Source: Cochliopodium minus
Lineage: Eukaryota > Discosea > Himatismenida > Cochliopodiidae
DNA: 46,571 bases
Reading direction: 5' to 3'
Assembly (NCBI GenBank): GCA_024220525.1
Contig: JAMYWO010000078.1
Span: 118,500 to 165,070, forward strand
Below the pieces are notes generated by a model that saw only the letters and a list, made by a program, of their open reading frames with translations, made no database searches and was not told the origin of the DNA. Numbering within the stretch: the stretch's first letter is position 1; each line of letters starts with the position of its first letter. Shown here piece by piece: positions 1 through 10,413 of the stretch. Position numbers and translations under genes: made by a program.

Positions 1-199
1 TAAATTATTTTTTATTTCAAAAGGCCAAAACCCAATTAATGTCCCAAATGCTCCTAATAGCCCTTATCCTTCCAACGGAACCCGTGACGCTCTTATCTCC
101 GTCTTCGTCATTTTGCTCGTCATCGGAGGTGTCTTTGCAGGAATTTTAATTTACAGAAAATACAAATCAAGAAATCGTTTTGAGTACTCTTCCCTCTAA
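1..199 (+). CDS. Last exon of a type I membrane protein (partial)
   Basis: The only coding piece here is a final exon that starts after an acceptor at 22-23 (tttcaaaag) and ends at TAA 197-199. It encodes an Asn/Pro-rich luminal stretch, then one hydrophobic span (about 22 residues, beginning ALISVFVILLVIGG) and a short basic tail, RKYKSRNRFEYSSL. The basic residues after the span predict a type I orientation with the tail in the cytosol. The tail ends in YSSL, which fits the YxxPhi signal used by clathrin adaptors for endocytosis or endosomal sorting. A sorting receptor or surface receptor would fit, but no family can be named from this exon. The rest of the gene lies outside the window. Confidence 0.6.
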   Translation, partial: KLFFISKGQNPINVPNAPNSPYPSNGTRDALISVFVILLVIGGVFAGILIYRKYKSRNRFEYSSL

Positions 200-610
200 A
201 AAAAAAACTTTTTATTAATTAAAGAAGAGCAAATTCTATCAATTAAAATATTAATTTTTATTTCACCCTTCCTTTTGAAGAAAACTATATAAAATTCACA
301 AAAAAAATATTATCTCTTTTCTTTGATTCTATTCAATTAAATTTCTTCCTTTCAACAAATAATTTAGACTCTTTTTTTTATTTCATTCAATTTCCTCCTA
401 TCGATCTTAAATGGGTACTTTTCAATACTAACTGTTAATTATAGAAATATTCAAAAAAATAATCAAAAAAAAAAAAAAAAAATTTGGGAGAGATTTTTAC
501 CAAACCAAGACTTTTCCTTTCTTTTCCAATTTAATTATTTTTAAATTCAAATCCAAATTTTTTCCTTGCACTCATCACTCAATACATTTTTTTTTTCCTC
601 ATTTCTTTGA
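200..610. other. Intergenic, AT-rich
   Basis: About 410 bases between the end of the membrane protein and the next + strand start. It holds homopolymer A and T runs (an A-run near 466-481) and no open frame or RNA gene that I can support. Presumably it carries the 3' untranslated region of one gene and the promoter of the next. Confidence 0.5.
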
Positions 611-1929
611 ATGATTAAAACAAGTGGGAAATTGGTTTATCAATTGATTGTGAATGATAAAGAGGCGACCATAGGTGTAGAATACGATAATGTAAATCAG
701 ATCTCCCTCATTAAGAAATGGACGCTCAAAATTGACTCCTCCAATTTTCAAGAGAAAATAAAGAACCTGAATAATAAAGCTACATGGGAGAAGGTGATGG
801 ATACACTCAGAGATATGTTCAAGGACCAATGTGAATCACATTTCAGCGAAAATGATAAATCAGATGTGCAACACATAAAATGTACAGAGAGTTTGCTGAA
901 GAATATCATTGGTATGTTTGAATTGGAAATACCCCTTGACGAATCCATTATCAGTCCAAGGAAGGGTAAAAATTAATTTTTTATTTTTGTTCAAATTGAA
1001 TACACAAATTTAAAAAAAAATTAAATAATAAAGTTGAATAAAAACGTTTTCATTAAGAAAATGATATTTTCTTCAAAAGTATTGAAATCAGAATATACTT
1101 TAAATTTTTGAAGGATTATTTGACATGTCTAAAAATTTATAACTTTGTTAGCGGATATTAATTAGAACTGTTGTAAAATTTTGAACAACTCCAAAGGGAT
1201 GACAATTTTTTCCTTTTTTGGAAATTGTTAATAAAGAGATAACATAAATAAATTAATAAAAATATAAAACTAATTTAAAAAGATTCAAAAATAAAATAAA
1301 AGATAAACTTATATTTCATATTTATATTTCACATTTACAACTTTGAATTGTTTATTTCAGAATCACCGAGACTAAACCTAACATCGCCAAGAAACATAGG
1401 AATAGACCCGACAAATCAACCGCTCTTGCTGCTAATAAAGACGATGGTAGAAGACAACAAACTCTTGAAAGCGGAAATGTCAAAAATCAACCGCCATAGA
1501 AATGAACAAAACAAACTTATAGAACAACTCCATTCTAAAAACCAATCCCTTATCCAAGCAGTTGTCTCATTGGACAAAAAAATCAAGGAAGAGAGGGAAG
1601 AAAGGGAGAAGAAGATGGGAGATATGGAGCAGTTTTTTCTTAAAAAAATTCGTGCCTTGGAGGAGGTAGGGATCAACGATTTGAAGAGTATTGGTGAGAT
1701 GACTGACCAAGAAAACTACAATCAGACTAATACTCACCACAAAATTTTGGAGATGTTTGTGAATGGTATTATTTTAATTTTTTTTTTTTAAAATTATTTC
1801 TTTTTTTTTTTTTGATTTTTTTTTGATTTTTATTTTACATTTTTTGTATATTTCAAAAATAATTTCAAAGATAGGATCAATTTTCTACAACGTGAATTAG
1901 AAGAAAAAAACTCTCATCTTAAAAATTAA
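611..1929 (+). CDS. Globular head plus coiled-coil protein, possibly XRCC4/PAXX superfamily
   Basis: Three exons, 611-965, 1361-1765 and 1871-1929, join in phase (819 nt, 272 residues) with GT-AG introns of 395 and 105 nt. Residues 1-115 look like a small mixed alpha/beta head. From about residue 140 there is a charged heptad coiled coil that runs to the end (EKNSHLKN). The head pattern, with a Trp-led strand (IKKWTLKI), a helix of about 20 residues and a last strand before a Ser/Pro linker, resembles the head of PAXX/XRCC4-type end-joining scaffolds, which are a beta-rich head followed by a dimerising coiled coil. That assignment is a pattern match only. Donor ac|GTGAAT at 1892 would instead skip the stop and join this gene in frame to the SPRY exons downstream (472 residues in total). 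Confidence 0.6.
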
Positions 1930-2288
1930 CACACTCTTTTTATTTTGTCAAATATTGTTTATTTTTGTCAATAAAAAAAATAAATTTAAAAATTTTCTTT
2001 ATGAGTTTGTTCAAAAAAAAAAGAGAAATACCAAATTTTTTATAAAAAGTACAATTTTGGTACTTAATAATTTAAACAAATAAACCCTTTTCAATATTTT
2101 TAAGAGTAAGAAAATGGTACGTTAAAAAAAACAAACAATTAAATAAAATGAAAAAAAAAATTTTAAAATTTTAAAAATAACATTAAAAAATATTATTTTA
2201 ATAAAACATTAAAAAATTTATTTTAATAAAAATTTAAAAAAAATAATAACAAAAAAAATTATTAAAAAAATTATTAAATAAATACCAG

Positions 2289-3287
2289 AAAGAATAGAAA
2301 CTTTGAAGAAGGAAAGGGAAAGTGAAAAAGAAGAAAGAATGAGAACAAATAGTACACTGGAGTTAGAAGAGAAAGAGTTAAAAGAGAAGCAAAAAATCTA
2401 TGAATTAATCAAAATAGAAGACAATGACTCCAACTTTGTCATAACTTCCAATTTAAACAACAGGTTTACTGTAACAAAGTTAACAGTCAAAGAGAAAAAT
2501 GGATCTCATAAAGACAACTTTACAAATTTTTGTACCACTGTAATGTAAAAAATTTTTATTTTTTGTTTTTTATTATTTTATTTTATTTTTTAATTTCATC
2601 TTTGAATATTTTTTTATTTTTTATTTTTTATTTTTTTTATTTTTTTATTATTTAAATAAAGAAAATAAATAAATAATTTTTATTTTTCTTTTATTTTTTT
2701 ATTTTTTTTTATTTTTTTATTTTTTATTTTTTTCTTTATTATTTGAATTTTTTATTAATAAAAAAGATCTAAAACTTGGCTTTCTGAGGTTTGTTGTAAA
2801 ATTAGTCCATTGAACATTACTAACAATGTTTTTATTGGGTTCCATCAAAAAAAAGATTTTGCTTCACATGGAAAAATAATAGAGAAAGAAAGGAAAGGAA
2901 AGTACATAAGTTTGTGGTCAGGTAAAAATTAAAAAATAAAAAATAAAAATAAAAAATTAAAAAAAAATAAAAATAAAAATAAAAATAAAAATAGAAAATA
3001 AAAAAAATCAAAAAAATAAAAAAGAAAAAAATATGATTAAATACTTAAAATATTTTAAAGGTAAATTGTGGGGAAATGGGGATGAGTTTAAGGAAATAGG
3101 TTGGAGTTCTTGTTACCAAAAAGGAAAAGAAATTTTATTGAAGATGGACTTTGAAAAAAAATTGTTGGTTTTTCAGTTGTGTAACACTGTAAAAATGATC
3201 AGCATTCCCTTTCTTGACAATGAACCTTATGTTTTCTCTTTTTCAATAATAGACGATAATAATTCTCTTGAGTTGGAATTTATTTGA
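2289..3287 (+). CDS. Coiled-coil plus SPRY/B30.2 domain protein
   Basis: Exons 2289-2544, 2767-2921 and 3061-3287 join in phase across GT-AG introns. The first exon is charged and helical (RESEKEERMRTNSTLELEEK). The rest is a SPRY fold: a strand rich in hydrophobics (NVFIGFHQ), GKYISLWSGKLWGNGDEF and the typical LLKMDFEKKLLVFQLCN segment (GDEV-LDLDKKTLSFFVN type). It ends at TGA 3285-3287. A free-standing start would be ATG 2339 (195 residues). The acceptor at 2287-2288 in front of the exon means it could equally be the 3' part of the gene at 611, which would make a head, coiled-coil and SPRY protein. SPRY domains are protein-binding modules, often on ubiquitin ligases; the partner is unknown. 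Confidence 0.7.
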
Positions 3288-3437
3288 GGGAAATAAAAAA
3301 TGACTTTTACAAATATTAAAGAAAATTTACTTTTTTAAAAAATAAAATTAAAAATTTTTTTCTTTTTAATTCAATTTGAATATTTTTTTTTTTTAAATAA
3401 TTTATTTCTTTAACAGTATTAACATTTTTATTTGAAT

Positions 3438-4068
3438 TTATTTTGTGAAATGAAGATTAAAATAACTTTTGGGGGTTTTAGATCTCAAAAAAGCTTCTTG
3501 TTCAATGGGAGAAGAATAGTTTTCTTGCTTAATAAATATAGATTCTGTTTGTCCTTTTAATTTAATGTGTTCAAAAAATATCCCAAAGTTATCATATTTG
3601 TTGTTTAGCACACCACAGTACCTTGCCATTTCAGATTTGTAAAGAACGTTCTCAAATATAATGACCATCAAACATGTGAAGATAAGAATACAATTAAAGG
3701 CCAGTCCAAAAAACAAAAGCATGTTATTATTTGATTTCAAACATATTGGAAGTGTAAAACCAAATAAACTCAAAAAAGATCCTAGCACTATTTTATTCAA
3801 TAAAAAATTATATTGTTTTTAAAATTATTTTTTTAAAAGAAAATTTTTTTTACCGAATAAAAAAATAAATATTGGATTCACCGATTTAATTTGATTGATA
3901 TTATGGAGGATTTGTTGAAATTCTAGAAGAGATATCTTGAAAAAATGTTTTTAAAGTTAAATAAACTTTGATTTTTGAAATTACCTTGCCAGTTAAAAAT
4001 GAGGGGTAATTACTTTTGAATTTTGATGTGAAACCACAATTCAAAGGTTTTTTACTTATTAACTTCAT
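3438..4068 (-). CDS. Two-TM membrane protein, copy 1
   Basis: Exons 4068-3985, 3935-3854 and 3787-3438 join in phase. The start is ATG at 4068. The protein has a polar N-terminus, then two hydrophobic segments (about residues 55-75 with FLSLFGFTLPICL, and 80-105 with LLFFGLAFNCILIFTCLMVII) and a polar tail ending YFNLHFTK. It aligns along its whole first 110 residues with the next gene on the same strand: both have an FxF, then V-L, a Gly-x-x-LP motif between the TMs and an acidic/basic boundary after TM2. The alignment also fixes the third-exon acceptor at 3788. These are tandem paralogues. I recognise no known family. Confidence 0.65.
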
Positions 4069-4175
4069 CTTTGTTTAATATTTTTTTCAATTTTATTTTA
4101 TTTTTGATTCTTTTTTTTAACCAAACATAAATCAAATTCTCCCCAATAAATAAAATAAAAGGTGAAATTTGGATT

Positions 4176-4763
4176 TTATATTGGAATATTTTTTGAGAAT
4201 GTATTGTACGAATTTTGTTGATGGTTATGAAGATCCTTTCTCAATTTATCACTTTCATTATGATTGGTATTATTTTGAAAGTATCTTTCTTCATTCATCA
4301 TCTTCTCTTGTAAATCTATAATTGGTAAATTAATATCTTTATCATCCATCATATCATTCTTTAGGTTAAATTCTGAATCATAATTGTCCATTTTCTCCTC
4401 AAAAATTTTATAGATTATCACAATAAGAAATGTCACAATAAAAAATAAACTGATACCAAGCATCAAATAAAATAAGAGATAGTTCTTGAATATTAATCCA
4501 ACTGGAAGACATATCCCATAAACAATAACAATCGTGAATAAAACTGTTTTTCCAGAGAATTTAAATAATTTTAAAATTTTTTGCTTTTTTTTACCAAATG
4601 ATAAAGAGTAGATTGGTCTTGTAGAAAGAAACTTATCTAGTCTCAACTTTACTCTTTCAAATTCTTTAGCAGTTATTTTTTTGATCTTTACAAACGGAAA
4701 TTCTTTTTGGAACTTTGGGTAATAATGGAAAGAAATAGATGTGGTTTTTTCAATTTGAGACAT
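4176..4763 (-). CDS. Two-TM membrane protein, copy 2
   Basis: Start ATG 4763. The sequence is open as a single frame of 195 codons, but comparison with the neighbouring paralogue shows a likely 51-nt intron at 4594-4544 (ttg|GTAAAA to acag|tt). It has no stop and is a multiple of three, so spliced and unspliced messages both stay in frame and differ by 17 basic residues placed just before TM1. After splicing the protein is 178 residues: N-terminal soluble part, TM1 around VLFTIVIVYGICLPVG, TM2 around YLMLGISLFFIVTFLIVIIY, then an acidic, Asn-rich tail (MMDDKDINLP). Function unknown; the tail differs completely from copy 1. Confidence 0.7.
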   Translation of the reverse strand: MSQIEKTTSISFHYYPKFQKEFPFVKIKKITAKEFERVKLRLDKFLSTRPIYSLSFGKKKQKILKLFKFSGKTVLFTIVIVYGICLPVGLIFKNYLLFYLMLGISLFFIVTFLIVIIYKIFEEKMDNYDSEFNLKNDMMDDKDINLPIIDLQEKMMNEERYFQNNTNHNESDKLRKDLHNHQQNSYNTFSKNIPI

Positions 4764-5237
4764 TTAAAAGAGAATCAATCCTTTTTTTTAATTAATTTTT
4801 TTTTTTTTAAAAAAAAAATATTTTCAAGTTCTTAAAAATATTTTACAAGACTTCTGATCTAAAAAATACTAAAACAGTTCAAATTTGTTAGGAATATATT
4901 TACTCCTCTATAAAGTTTAAACATTTTAATTCAAAATCCATTTAAAATTTTTTCTGAATTTTTAAAGAAAGAACTTTTTTAAATAAATAGTGAGAGTATA
5001 AGTATGATTTCATTTTTTCTTTGATGTTTTCTTTTTAAATTTTTATTTTTTTTTAGATTTATTTAATCTTTCAAATTATTAAAATCTTTTTAATTATAAC
5101 TTCAAATTCACTCAAAGATAATATTTTTTTCTTAAAACAAAAAAAAAATTAAATAAAAAAATAAAAAAAAATAGGAATAAAAAAAGTAAATTAAATAAAA
5201 AAACAATCTCAAATAATAAATAATAGAAGGAGAAGGG
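4764..5237. other. Divergent intergenic region
   Basis: 474 bases between two genes that start back to back (the two-TM gene on -, the F-box/SPRY gene on +). It is very AT-rich with long T and A runs. No open frame, RNA gene or clear repeat is visible; it should contain both promoters. Confidence 0.5.
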
Positions 5238-6378
5238 ATGGAAAATCTCCCCTTTGTTATAATTTCATATATGGGGTACTTCATGGAGTTGAGAGACATT
5301 TATAATCTAACTTTGCTCTCAAAAAATTTTAAAGAGAAAATAGATCGTGATAAAATCTTTATGTATTACTTTAAATCTAAATTCGGATCAAATGATCAAC
5401 CTGAAAATAATGAATCGTGGAAGAATTTGGTAAAAAAAAGAACTATAGTTATTTGGAAATATCATCTCGAGAATAAAGGTGATAATTTTCAAAAAAAAAT
5501 AATAAAATAATAAGGAAAGGGATTAAAATAATAATATTTTTATACCATTAAGACCAGGATATTTTTCCTCTAGTATACAAAAAGAGATAATTTTTAAAAA
5601 TGAAAGATCTCCAAAAGAAAATGAAAAATATAAAAATTTCCTAAAAGTAAATTTCAAAGAAATACCTTCCCAAATAAAAAATAAAATTTATTTCCTCTTC
5701 ACAAAACGAATGAAAAAGCTTTTCCTCTTTTTAATCTAAATCTTGTTAAACTCTTTAATATAAAAGTGAAGATATCTGAAGATCACAAGACTGCAAGTTG
5801 GATCCCTTCATACCAATGGAGTAACGTTTACACAAATCTTTCCTTCTCTCATGGAAAACATTTTTTGTTGGTGAAAGTGAATAAGTATCAAGTAGGATTT
5901 GTGGGTATCTGTCTTGCTGATACAAACTTGGAAGGTCCATGTATAGGAAAAGATTGTTTTGCATATTCTGCAAAATATAACACTTATCGGTAAAAAAATT
6001 TTTATATTTTTTCAACGAATAGTTTCCTTCTTGAACGAAAATTTATAAAAAAATAATTCTTATAATTCTTATAGATATCCCAACGATAGGATGACTTATC
6101 ACAGCAAAAACCCATTCTATGATCAAGTTCCCCTTTTTAAAGAAGGAGATGAAGTGGGGATATTTTTAGATATGGACCTTAAAAAGATGTTTTATATAGT
6201 GAACAAGAAGCTTCCCAAATCAGGAATCTCTTTCTTCAATCTGCCCTCTTCCAGATTTCATTTTTACGTTAGTGGAGCAAATCACGATGAGTATCAGATC
6301 ATTAAGCAGTGTCTCTGGACCACATCACACACTCTTTTTGTTGATAACCAGTTGAAGAGAAAATTAGATGATAATTAA
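5238..6378 (+). CDS. F-box plus SPRY domain protein
   Basis: Exons 5238-5478, 5767-5989 and 6075-6378 join in phase (768 nt, 255 residues). Residues 3-45 fit an F-box (LPFVIISYMGYFMELRDIYN then LTLLSKNF), with the usual Trp (SWKNLVKK) some 30 residues later. Exons 2-3 encode a SPRY domain: SFSHGKHFLLVKV, VGFVGICLAD and GDEVGIFLDMDLKKMFYIVN, the hallmark middle strand. F-box/SPRY proteins such as FBXO45 act as substrate receptors of SCF-like ubiquitin ligases, with the F-box binding SKP1 and SPRY binding the target. The 288-nt first intron contains a stretch open in one frame, but it does not splice in phase, so it was left out. The family is clear; the target is unknown. Confidence 0.75.
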
Positions 6379-6495
6379 CAAACAATTGAGTATTTAATTT
6401 ATTTTTACGAAAAAAAAAGAAAAATAAAATTTTTATTTTTAATTTTTATTTTTTAAAAAAAAATTCTTCTAAATTGAATTTTTCAATTTTATTTT

Positions 6496-8222
6496 TTAGT
6501 TTATTCTTGTTCCTATGTATAATTGGCACAATCCAAAACAAGTATCAGCTCTTCTCATTTCAAAAACATTTGGAAAAAACTTTAAGAAATTTTCAAGATT
6601 AGTTTCCCACTCAAATCTCTTATTGAGTTCGCAGGAAGAAAGCTGGGAGGTGTAAACATTCGAAGTAGGAACTTTGTTTGGTGTGAGAATATGTTCGTTT
6701 TCTCCATATTCTTTTTCCCAAAGACTTTTTTTTTCTTCAGTAACATTTGGTTCAACATCAGGCCCTTTTCAATTTTAATTTTTAAGAATTTTAATTATTT
6801 ATTATTAATTAAACTGAAAAAAATTACATGGAATATGAATTAAAGGGTACCCCACTATTTCTTTTGTTTCTTGCAAATATCTCGGATAAAGCATGTGTGC
6901 ATGCCAAACCTTTTTTTGAAAAATTAAAAAAAAATTAAAAACAAAAATAAAAAAATTATATCAAAAATTAAAAATTAAAAAAATAATGAAAAAAATAAAA
7001 TGAAAAAAATAAAATGAAAAAAAATTACAGAATCTATTGAGTAACTAGGTTGATAACCAAATTCCTTTTCACTTGTAGAAGGATACTTGGCACAAAGATA
7101 CAAAAACATCTCATACTCCTTAGAAAGAACTTCATTAGACTGAGGACCATAAAGATGGAGTTCCATGAAAAATTTGACAGGCCAAACATGATCTTTCAAA
7201 AGATCTTCTTCGCTCATTTGAAAAGGATTTTTCCAGTCTTTGGAAGCTTCGATATCTTTTGAGGAGACTTTGTAGATGTGATCGTCGTAGTAGGCCAGTT
7301 TATTTACTGTCGATTTCCTTTCTTTTGTTTCTGTATAGTCTGGGGAGAGGTAGGGTGTTTCGAAGACGGATTCATACAAGATTTGGGTTGATCTCACTAA
7401 CTTTGAAAAACTCATTCCCAAAAGATCTGATGTTGAACTTTTCAAAAAACAAAAATTAAAAATAAAAATAAAAAATATTAAAAATAAAAAAATATTAAAA
7501 ATATTAAAAGAAAAATATTAAAAAATATTAAAAATAATAAATCTATTTTATGATAAAAAATTGGGAAATAAATGTAGTACACAGTGAAAATGGGACGAAT
7601 GGACTTTAAAAAGAGTTTTTTGCAGTCTTCTTCGAACATTTGAGGTCTCAAAATATGAGCGATCCAAACATAGAAAATGTCGCTGGTAGGGATCAAAATC
7701 TCCGAAGGAAACTTGGATTGTAAAAGCATGAAATTGAAGTATCTGGACAAGTAAGGCTTCATGTTCTCTTTTTTACTCATCACGTCGTTCTTTTCGAATT
7801 TTTTGATGAATTCCAAGTAAACTGTTCTTGTGGAAAGTAAATCACTGGGTAAGTGTATTGTGTTGGATGGTGAAGTGTTTGGATGAACTCTGAATCCTCC
7901 TATTTGTTCTGATTTGCTGGTTTCAATATCAAACAAAATAAATTAAAAAATTTTTATTAATATATTAAAAAATTTTTATTAATATTTAAAAAAATTTATA
8001 AAAAATAAAAAAATAAAAAAATAAAAAAATAAAAATAAAAATAAAAAAATAAAAATAATTTAAATAAAATAATAAAATAAAATCTAATCAATTTGTTGAT
8101 TTACGTATTAAAATTCCCAGGCGGAGGAGGTATGTTTCTTTATAATTTTTTTTTAAAAGATTAAATAAAAATTTGTGATTATTAGTTATAAAGTCTTCTT
8201 ACATCCAAGGAGGAGGAGCCAT
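6496..8222 (-). CDS. GRDP / DUF1399-family protein with proline-rich N-terminus
   Basis: Six exons (8222-8203, 8137-8105, 7916-7581, 7437-7029, 6909-6828, 6764-6496) join to exactly 383 codons. The start ATG gives MAPPPPWINIPPPPG. Two DUF1399-type repeats follow. The first has ILIPTSDIFYVWIAHIL then EEDCKKLF; the second has SYSIDSVWHAHMLYPRYLQE and the following IPWPDVE. WHxHM with a downstream P-x-x-Y is the signature of glycine-rich-domain-containing (GRDP) proteins; the first repeat has lost its His (WIAHI). The C-terminal glycine-rich part of plant GRDPs is absent. The molecular role of the family is not settled. Two very short coding exons (20 and 33 nt) carry the proline-rich head. Confidence 0.75.
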
Positions 8223-8348
8223 TCTTAGTGAAAAACAATTTTTAATTATAAAAAGTGAATATTTTTTTTTGAAGCATTTTTTTTTTTTTACCCACTTAAT
8301 AATAAGAAAAATTAAAAAATTAAATTAAAAAATTTATATAATTTTTAC

Positions 8349-8369
8349 CAAGGAGGAGGAGGCGCAATT
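8349..8369 (-). other. Unplaced 21-nt proline-rich mini-exon
   Basis: Bounded by a good acceptor (aaaaag) and donor (GTAAAA), this 21-nt block reads IAPPPPW in the same relative frame as the neighbouring proline-rich exons (QPPW at 8501-8512, MAPPPPW at 8203-8222). Joining it to the exon before or to the exon after creates TG|A, a stop, so it fits neither gene as a normal coding exon. It may be a relic, a regulatory exon or an alternative end. Confidence 0.4.
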
Positions 8370-8497
8370 CTTTTTTTTTGAATACAAAAATTTTATTAGT
8401 TAAATTAAGAAATTATTTATTTCCATACCCACTAAAATTAATAAATATAGAATCAAAAAAAAAAATTAATTTAAACAATAAAAATTTAAATTTTTTT

Positions 8498-9118
8498 TTA
8501 CCAAGGAGGTTGAGGAATCATTGGTCTGGTATTTACTTCAAAAAAATTAAACTGTCTTCCCAAAAATTTTACTCTTTCTCCACAAAACAATCCAAAAGCT
8601 TTTAAAAAATAAATAAATAAATAAAAAATAATAAAAAATAAAAAATAATAAAAATAAATAAATTATTTCATTTTTTACCATCTGCCCAAGAAATTAATCT
8701 TGAATTGATTTTTTTTGGAGTATTTTCCCATTGTACAACCATATCTTTCCAAAGATATTGATCTGTCAAGAAAATTTAAGGTTAATTGATTTTTTGTTAA
8801 AAAAAATGTTGTGTTTCTTACTTTTAATTGCAACGTACCAAGAAGAGTTCAACTGACTCAAAATATTTAATTTTTTGGCTCTTTCAACGAAATTTTTTTC
8901 TAATGAAAAAATAGTAGTTTTTAATAACAAAAAAAAAAATTTTAAAATAATTTTTTAAAATAATTACCTCTTTCGAATATTTTTAAAGAGAAATTAACTA
9001 AAGGTGTAGAAATTTCACTTCCTAAAATTGGGAATGGTGGTGGTGGTGGAGGAACTTCATAGATTACATTTCCACCACTCGTAATTGAAGTTTGAAGTGG
9101 AGTGTCCGATAAATACAT
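8498..9118 (-). CDS. F-box-like protein with proline-rich segments
   Basis: Exons 9118-8968, 8899-8822, 8762-8679 and 8598-8498 join in phase to 138 codons. It starts at ATG 9118 and ends with TGG TAA at 8498. Residues 20-35 include six prolines in a row (EVPPPPPPFP). The middle (LNILSQLNSSWYVAI then QYLWKDMVVQW) has the spacing of the second half of an F-box: LSxxxxxWxxxxxxxxLWK. The protein ends RPMIPQPPW, resembling the start of the GRDP gene just downstream, so the two may once have been, or may still be, parts of one gene. An acceptor at 9154 leaves open an upstream exon lost in the gap at 9174; the 5' end is therefore uncertain. Confidence 0.5.
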
Positions 9119-9173
9119 TTTGAAAATCAACAAAACGATATTCGTTGGTAGAACTATTCAAAAAGAAAGTAAA

Positions 9174-9174
9174 N
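9174..9174. other. Assembly gap (single N)
   Basis: One N flanked on the right by an AAAAAATTTGAAATA-type microsatellite. The 71 bases at 9180-9250 are identical to 42645-42715, which end at another N, so the piece on the right more likely joins the piece ending at 42715 than the piece ending at 9173. Confidence 0.9.
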
Positions 9175-9176
9175 AT

Positions 9177-9262
9177 AAAAAATAAAAAATAAAAAATTTG
9201 AAATAAAAAATTTGAAATAAAAAATTTGAAATAAAAAATAAAAAATAAAAATAAATTTATTT
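9177..9262. repeat. AT microsatellite at contig end
   Basis: Three tandem units of about 14 nt (AAATAAAAAATTTG) inside A-rich tracts. The same units in the same order occur at 42645-42715. It lies inside what should be the third intron of the SPRING-like gene. Confidence 0.8.
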
Positions 9263-9264
9263 AC

Positions 9265-10228
9265 GAAGACGATCAAGATAAACCCAAATACAATCAAAAA
9301 GCTTTTTTTAGTTTTTTTGTCTTTGGGGAACAGTTGGTATTTTTGGATCTTATTGCGCATGTTTTTGAAAATTTCGGTGACTTGGGAAATCGTGGATTCT
9401 CCATCAGGTAAGGCATGTTGTTTGACCAACACTGTCAGTACAAATTTAATTGATTTAATTTTATTTTAATTATTTTTTTTTATTTTTTCATAATCTTACA
9501 AAAACTAAAATTATTAGAAATTTTTTTTTTATTTTTTTAACCTTCTTCGCTAGTTTTCTCGTCGTCTGAACTGTCATCAGAGTAAACAGTGATGAGTGTA
9601 TCGAATTCGCTGTATTGATTGCTGTCTACAAATTTTTGAACTGGGTTGTTTATCACACTAAACAAAAAATAAAGATTTTTTTAAATTTCAGTAAAATTTT
9701 ATCATTCGACTTTTATTATTCACCCAAAATAAATATTATTATTGCACGTGTTTATATTAGCTATTTGGAATGTTATATAATTGCACTTGTGTTTAATATT
9801 TAATCACATTTGTGCATCGAGATCTGTTTAAAATTTTGGGGATGCTCTTGCCCCAGAATAACATATCTTTATTAGAAAGAGAAATATCTCTTTAATTTCA
9901 ATGCGATTCTTTTTCTTTATCAAATATTTGTTGATTGAGTTGTATGTTTGATTGGATGAAAAAATTTTTATATTTCAATTATTGATTACGGGGTATTTCT
10001 TGGGAAGTTGTTTTGATCTTTCAATTGCTGGATTATAAAATCGAAATCTGTTTTATATGGAGAGAAATCAAAATTGTTGATGGGTCTATCTTCAACCTCC
10101 TCCTTCTGCTTTTTGTTGGTCCTTCTGAGCTTCTGCTTGATATATTCGAAATCATCCCTATATAAGGAGAAATCAAAGGGTTCAAGATCCCCTTGAGGGT
10201 TGGATAAGGGAGAGGGAAATTCATTCAT
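9265..10228 (-). CDS. SPRING-like protein, 5' half (N-terminal region and TM)
   Basis: Exons 10228-9990, 9657-9542 and 9431-9265 join in phase to 174 codons and end on a phase-0 donor (ttc|GTAAAT) directly after a hydrophobic span (SFLIVFGFILIVF). The N-terminus contains two copies of an FDFSxYxxDFxxIxQxL motif (about residues 18-35 and 54-71), then an acidic Ser/Asp run and a basic stretch (KDKKTKK) before the TM. No coding sequence follows in place. The exons at 42580-41672 start in phase 0 and encode the luminal cysteine-rich part of SPRING; joined, they give 391 residues with the TM where SPRING has it, although human SPRING lacks the long cytosolic N-terminus. Read alone it would look like a tail-anchored protein. 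Confidence 0.65.
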
Positions 10229-10413
10229 TTATCTTCAAGAGAACTTCAATTTTTTATTTTATAATTAAAATTTTTGAAAGATTTAATCATTGATCCACGT
10301 ATCATTGAAGATCTATATCTTATAACAAGAAAGACCAACAATTATTTTATTCAATTTTTTTATTTTATTTTATAATTATACAAATAACCCCAAACATAAC
10401 ATTGAAAAATTTC

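Noticed and set aside
5540-5750. An extra middle exon in the F-box/SPRY gene (open from about 5540)
   Set aside because: Its frame needs a phase that no donor in exon 1 supplies; direct splicing 5478 to 5767 is in phase and uses normal sites.
8349-8598. TGA read as tryptophan, which would repair the proline-rich mini-exon junctions
   Set aside because: TGA ends several clear genes here (SPRY gene at 3285, SPRING at 41672, RMI1 at 23822), so the code is standard.
9127-9153. A short last exon (YQRISFC) for the TM protein at 9265
   Set aside because: It is in phase across the 9174 gap, but the 71-base overlap and the SPRING homology give a far better continuation at 42580.
9640-9930. An exon reading from about 9907 with MLFWGKSIPKILNRS as the end of the gene starting at 10228
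   Set aside because: It is in phase, but it would strand the exons at 9657 and 9431 without a start, and these are needed for the TM and the SPRING join.
9265-10228. A SNARE-like tail-anchored protein
   Set aside because: There is no SNARE heptad layer pattern, and the TM is followed by a splice donor, not a stop.
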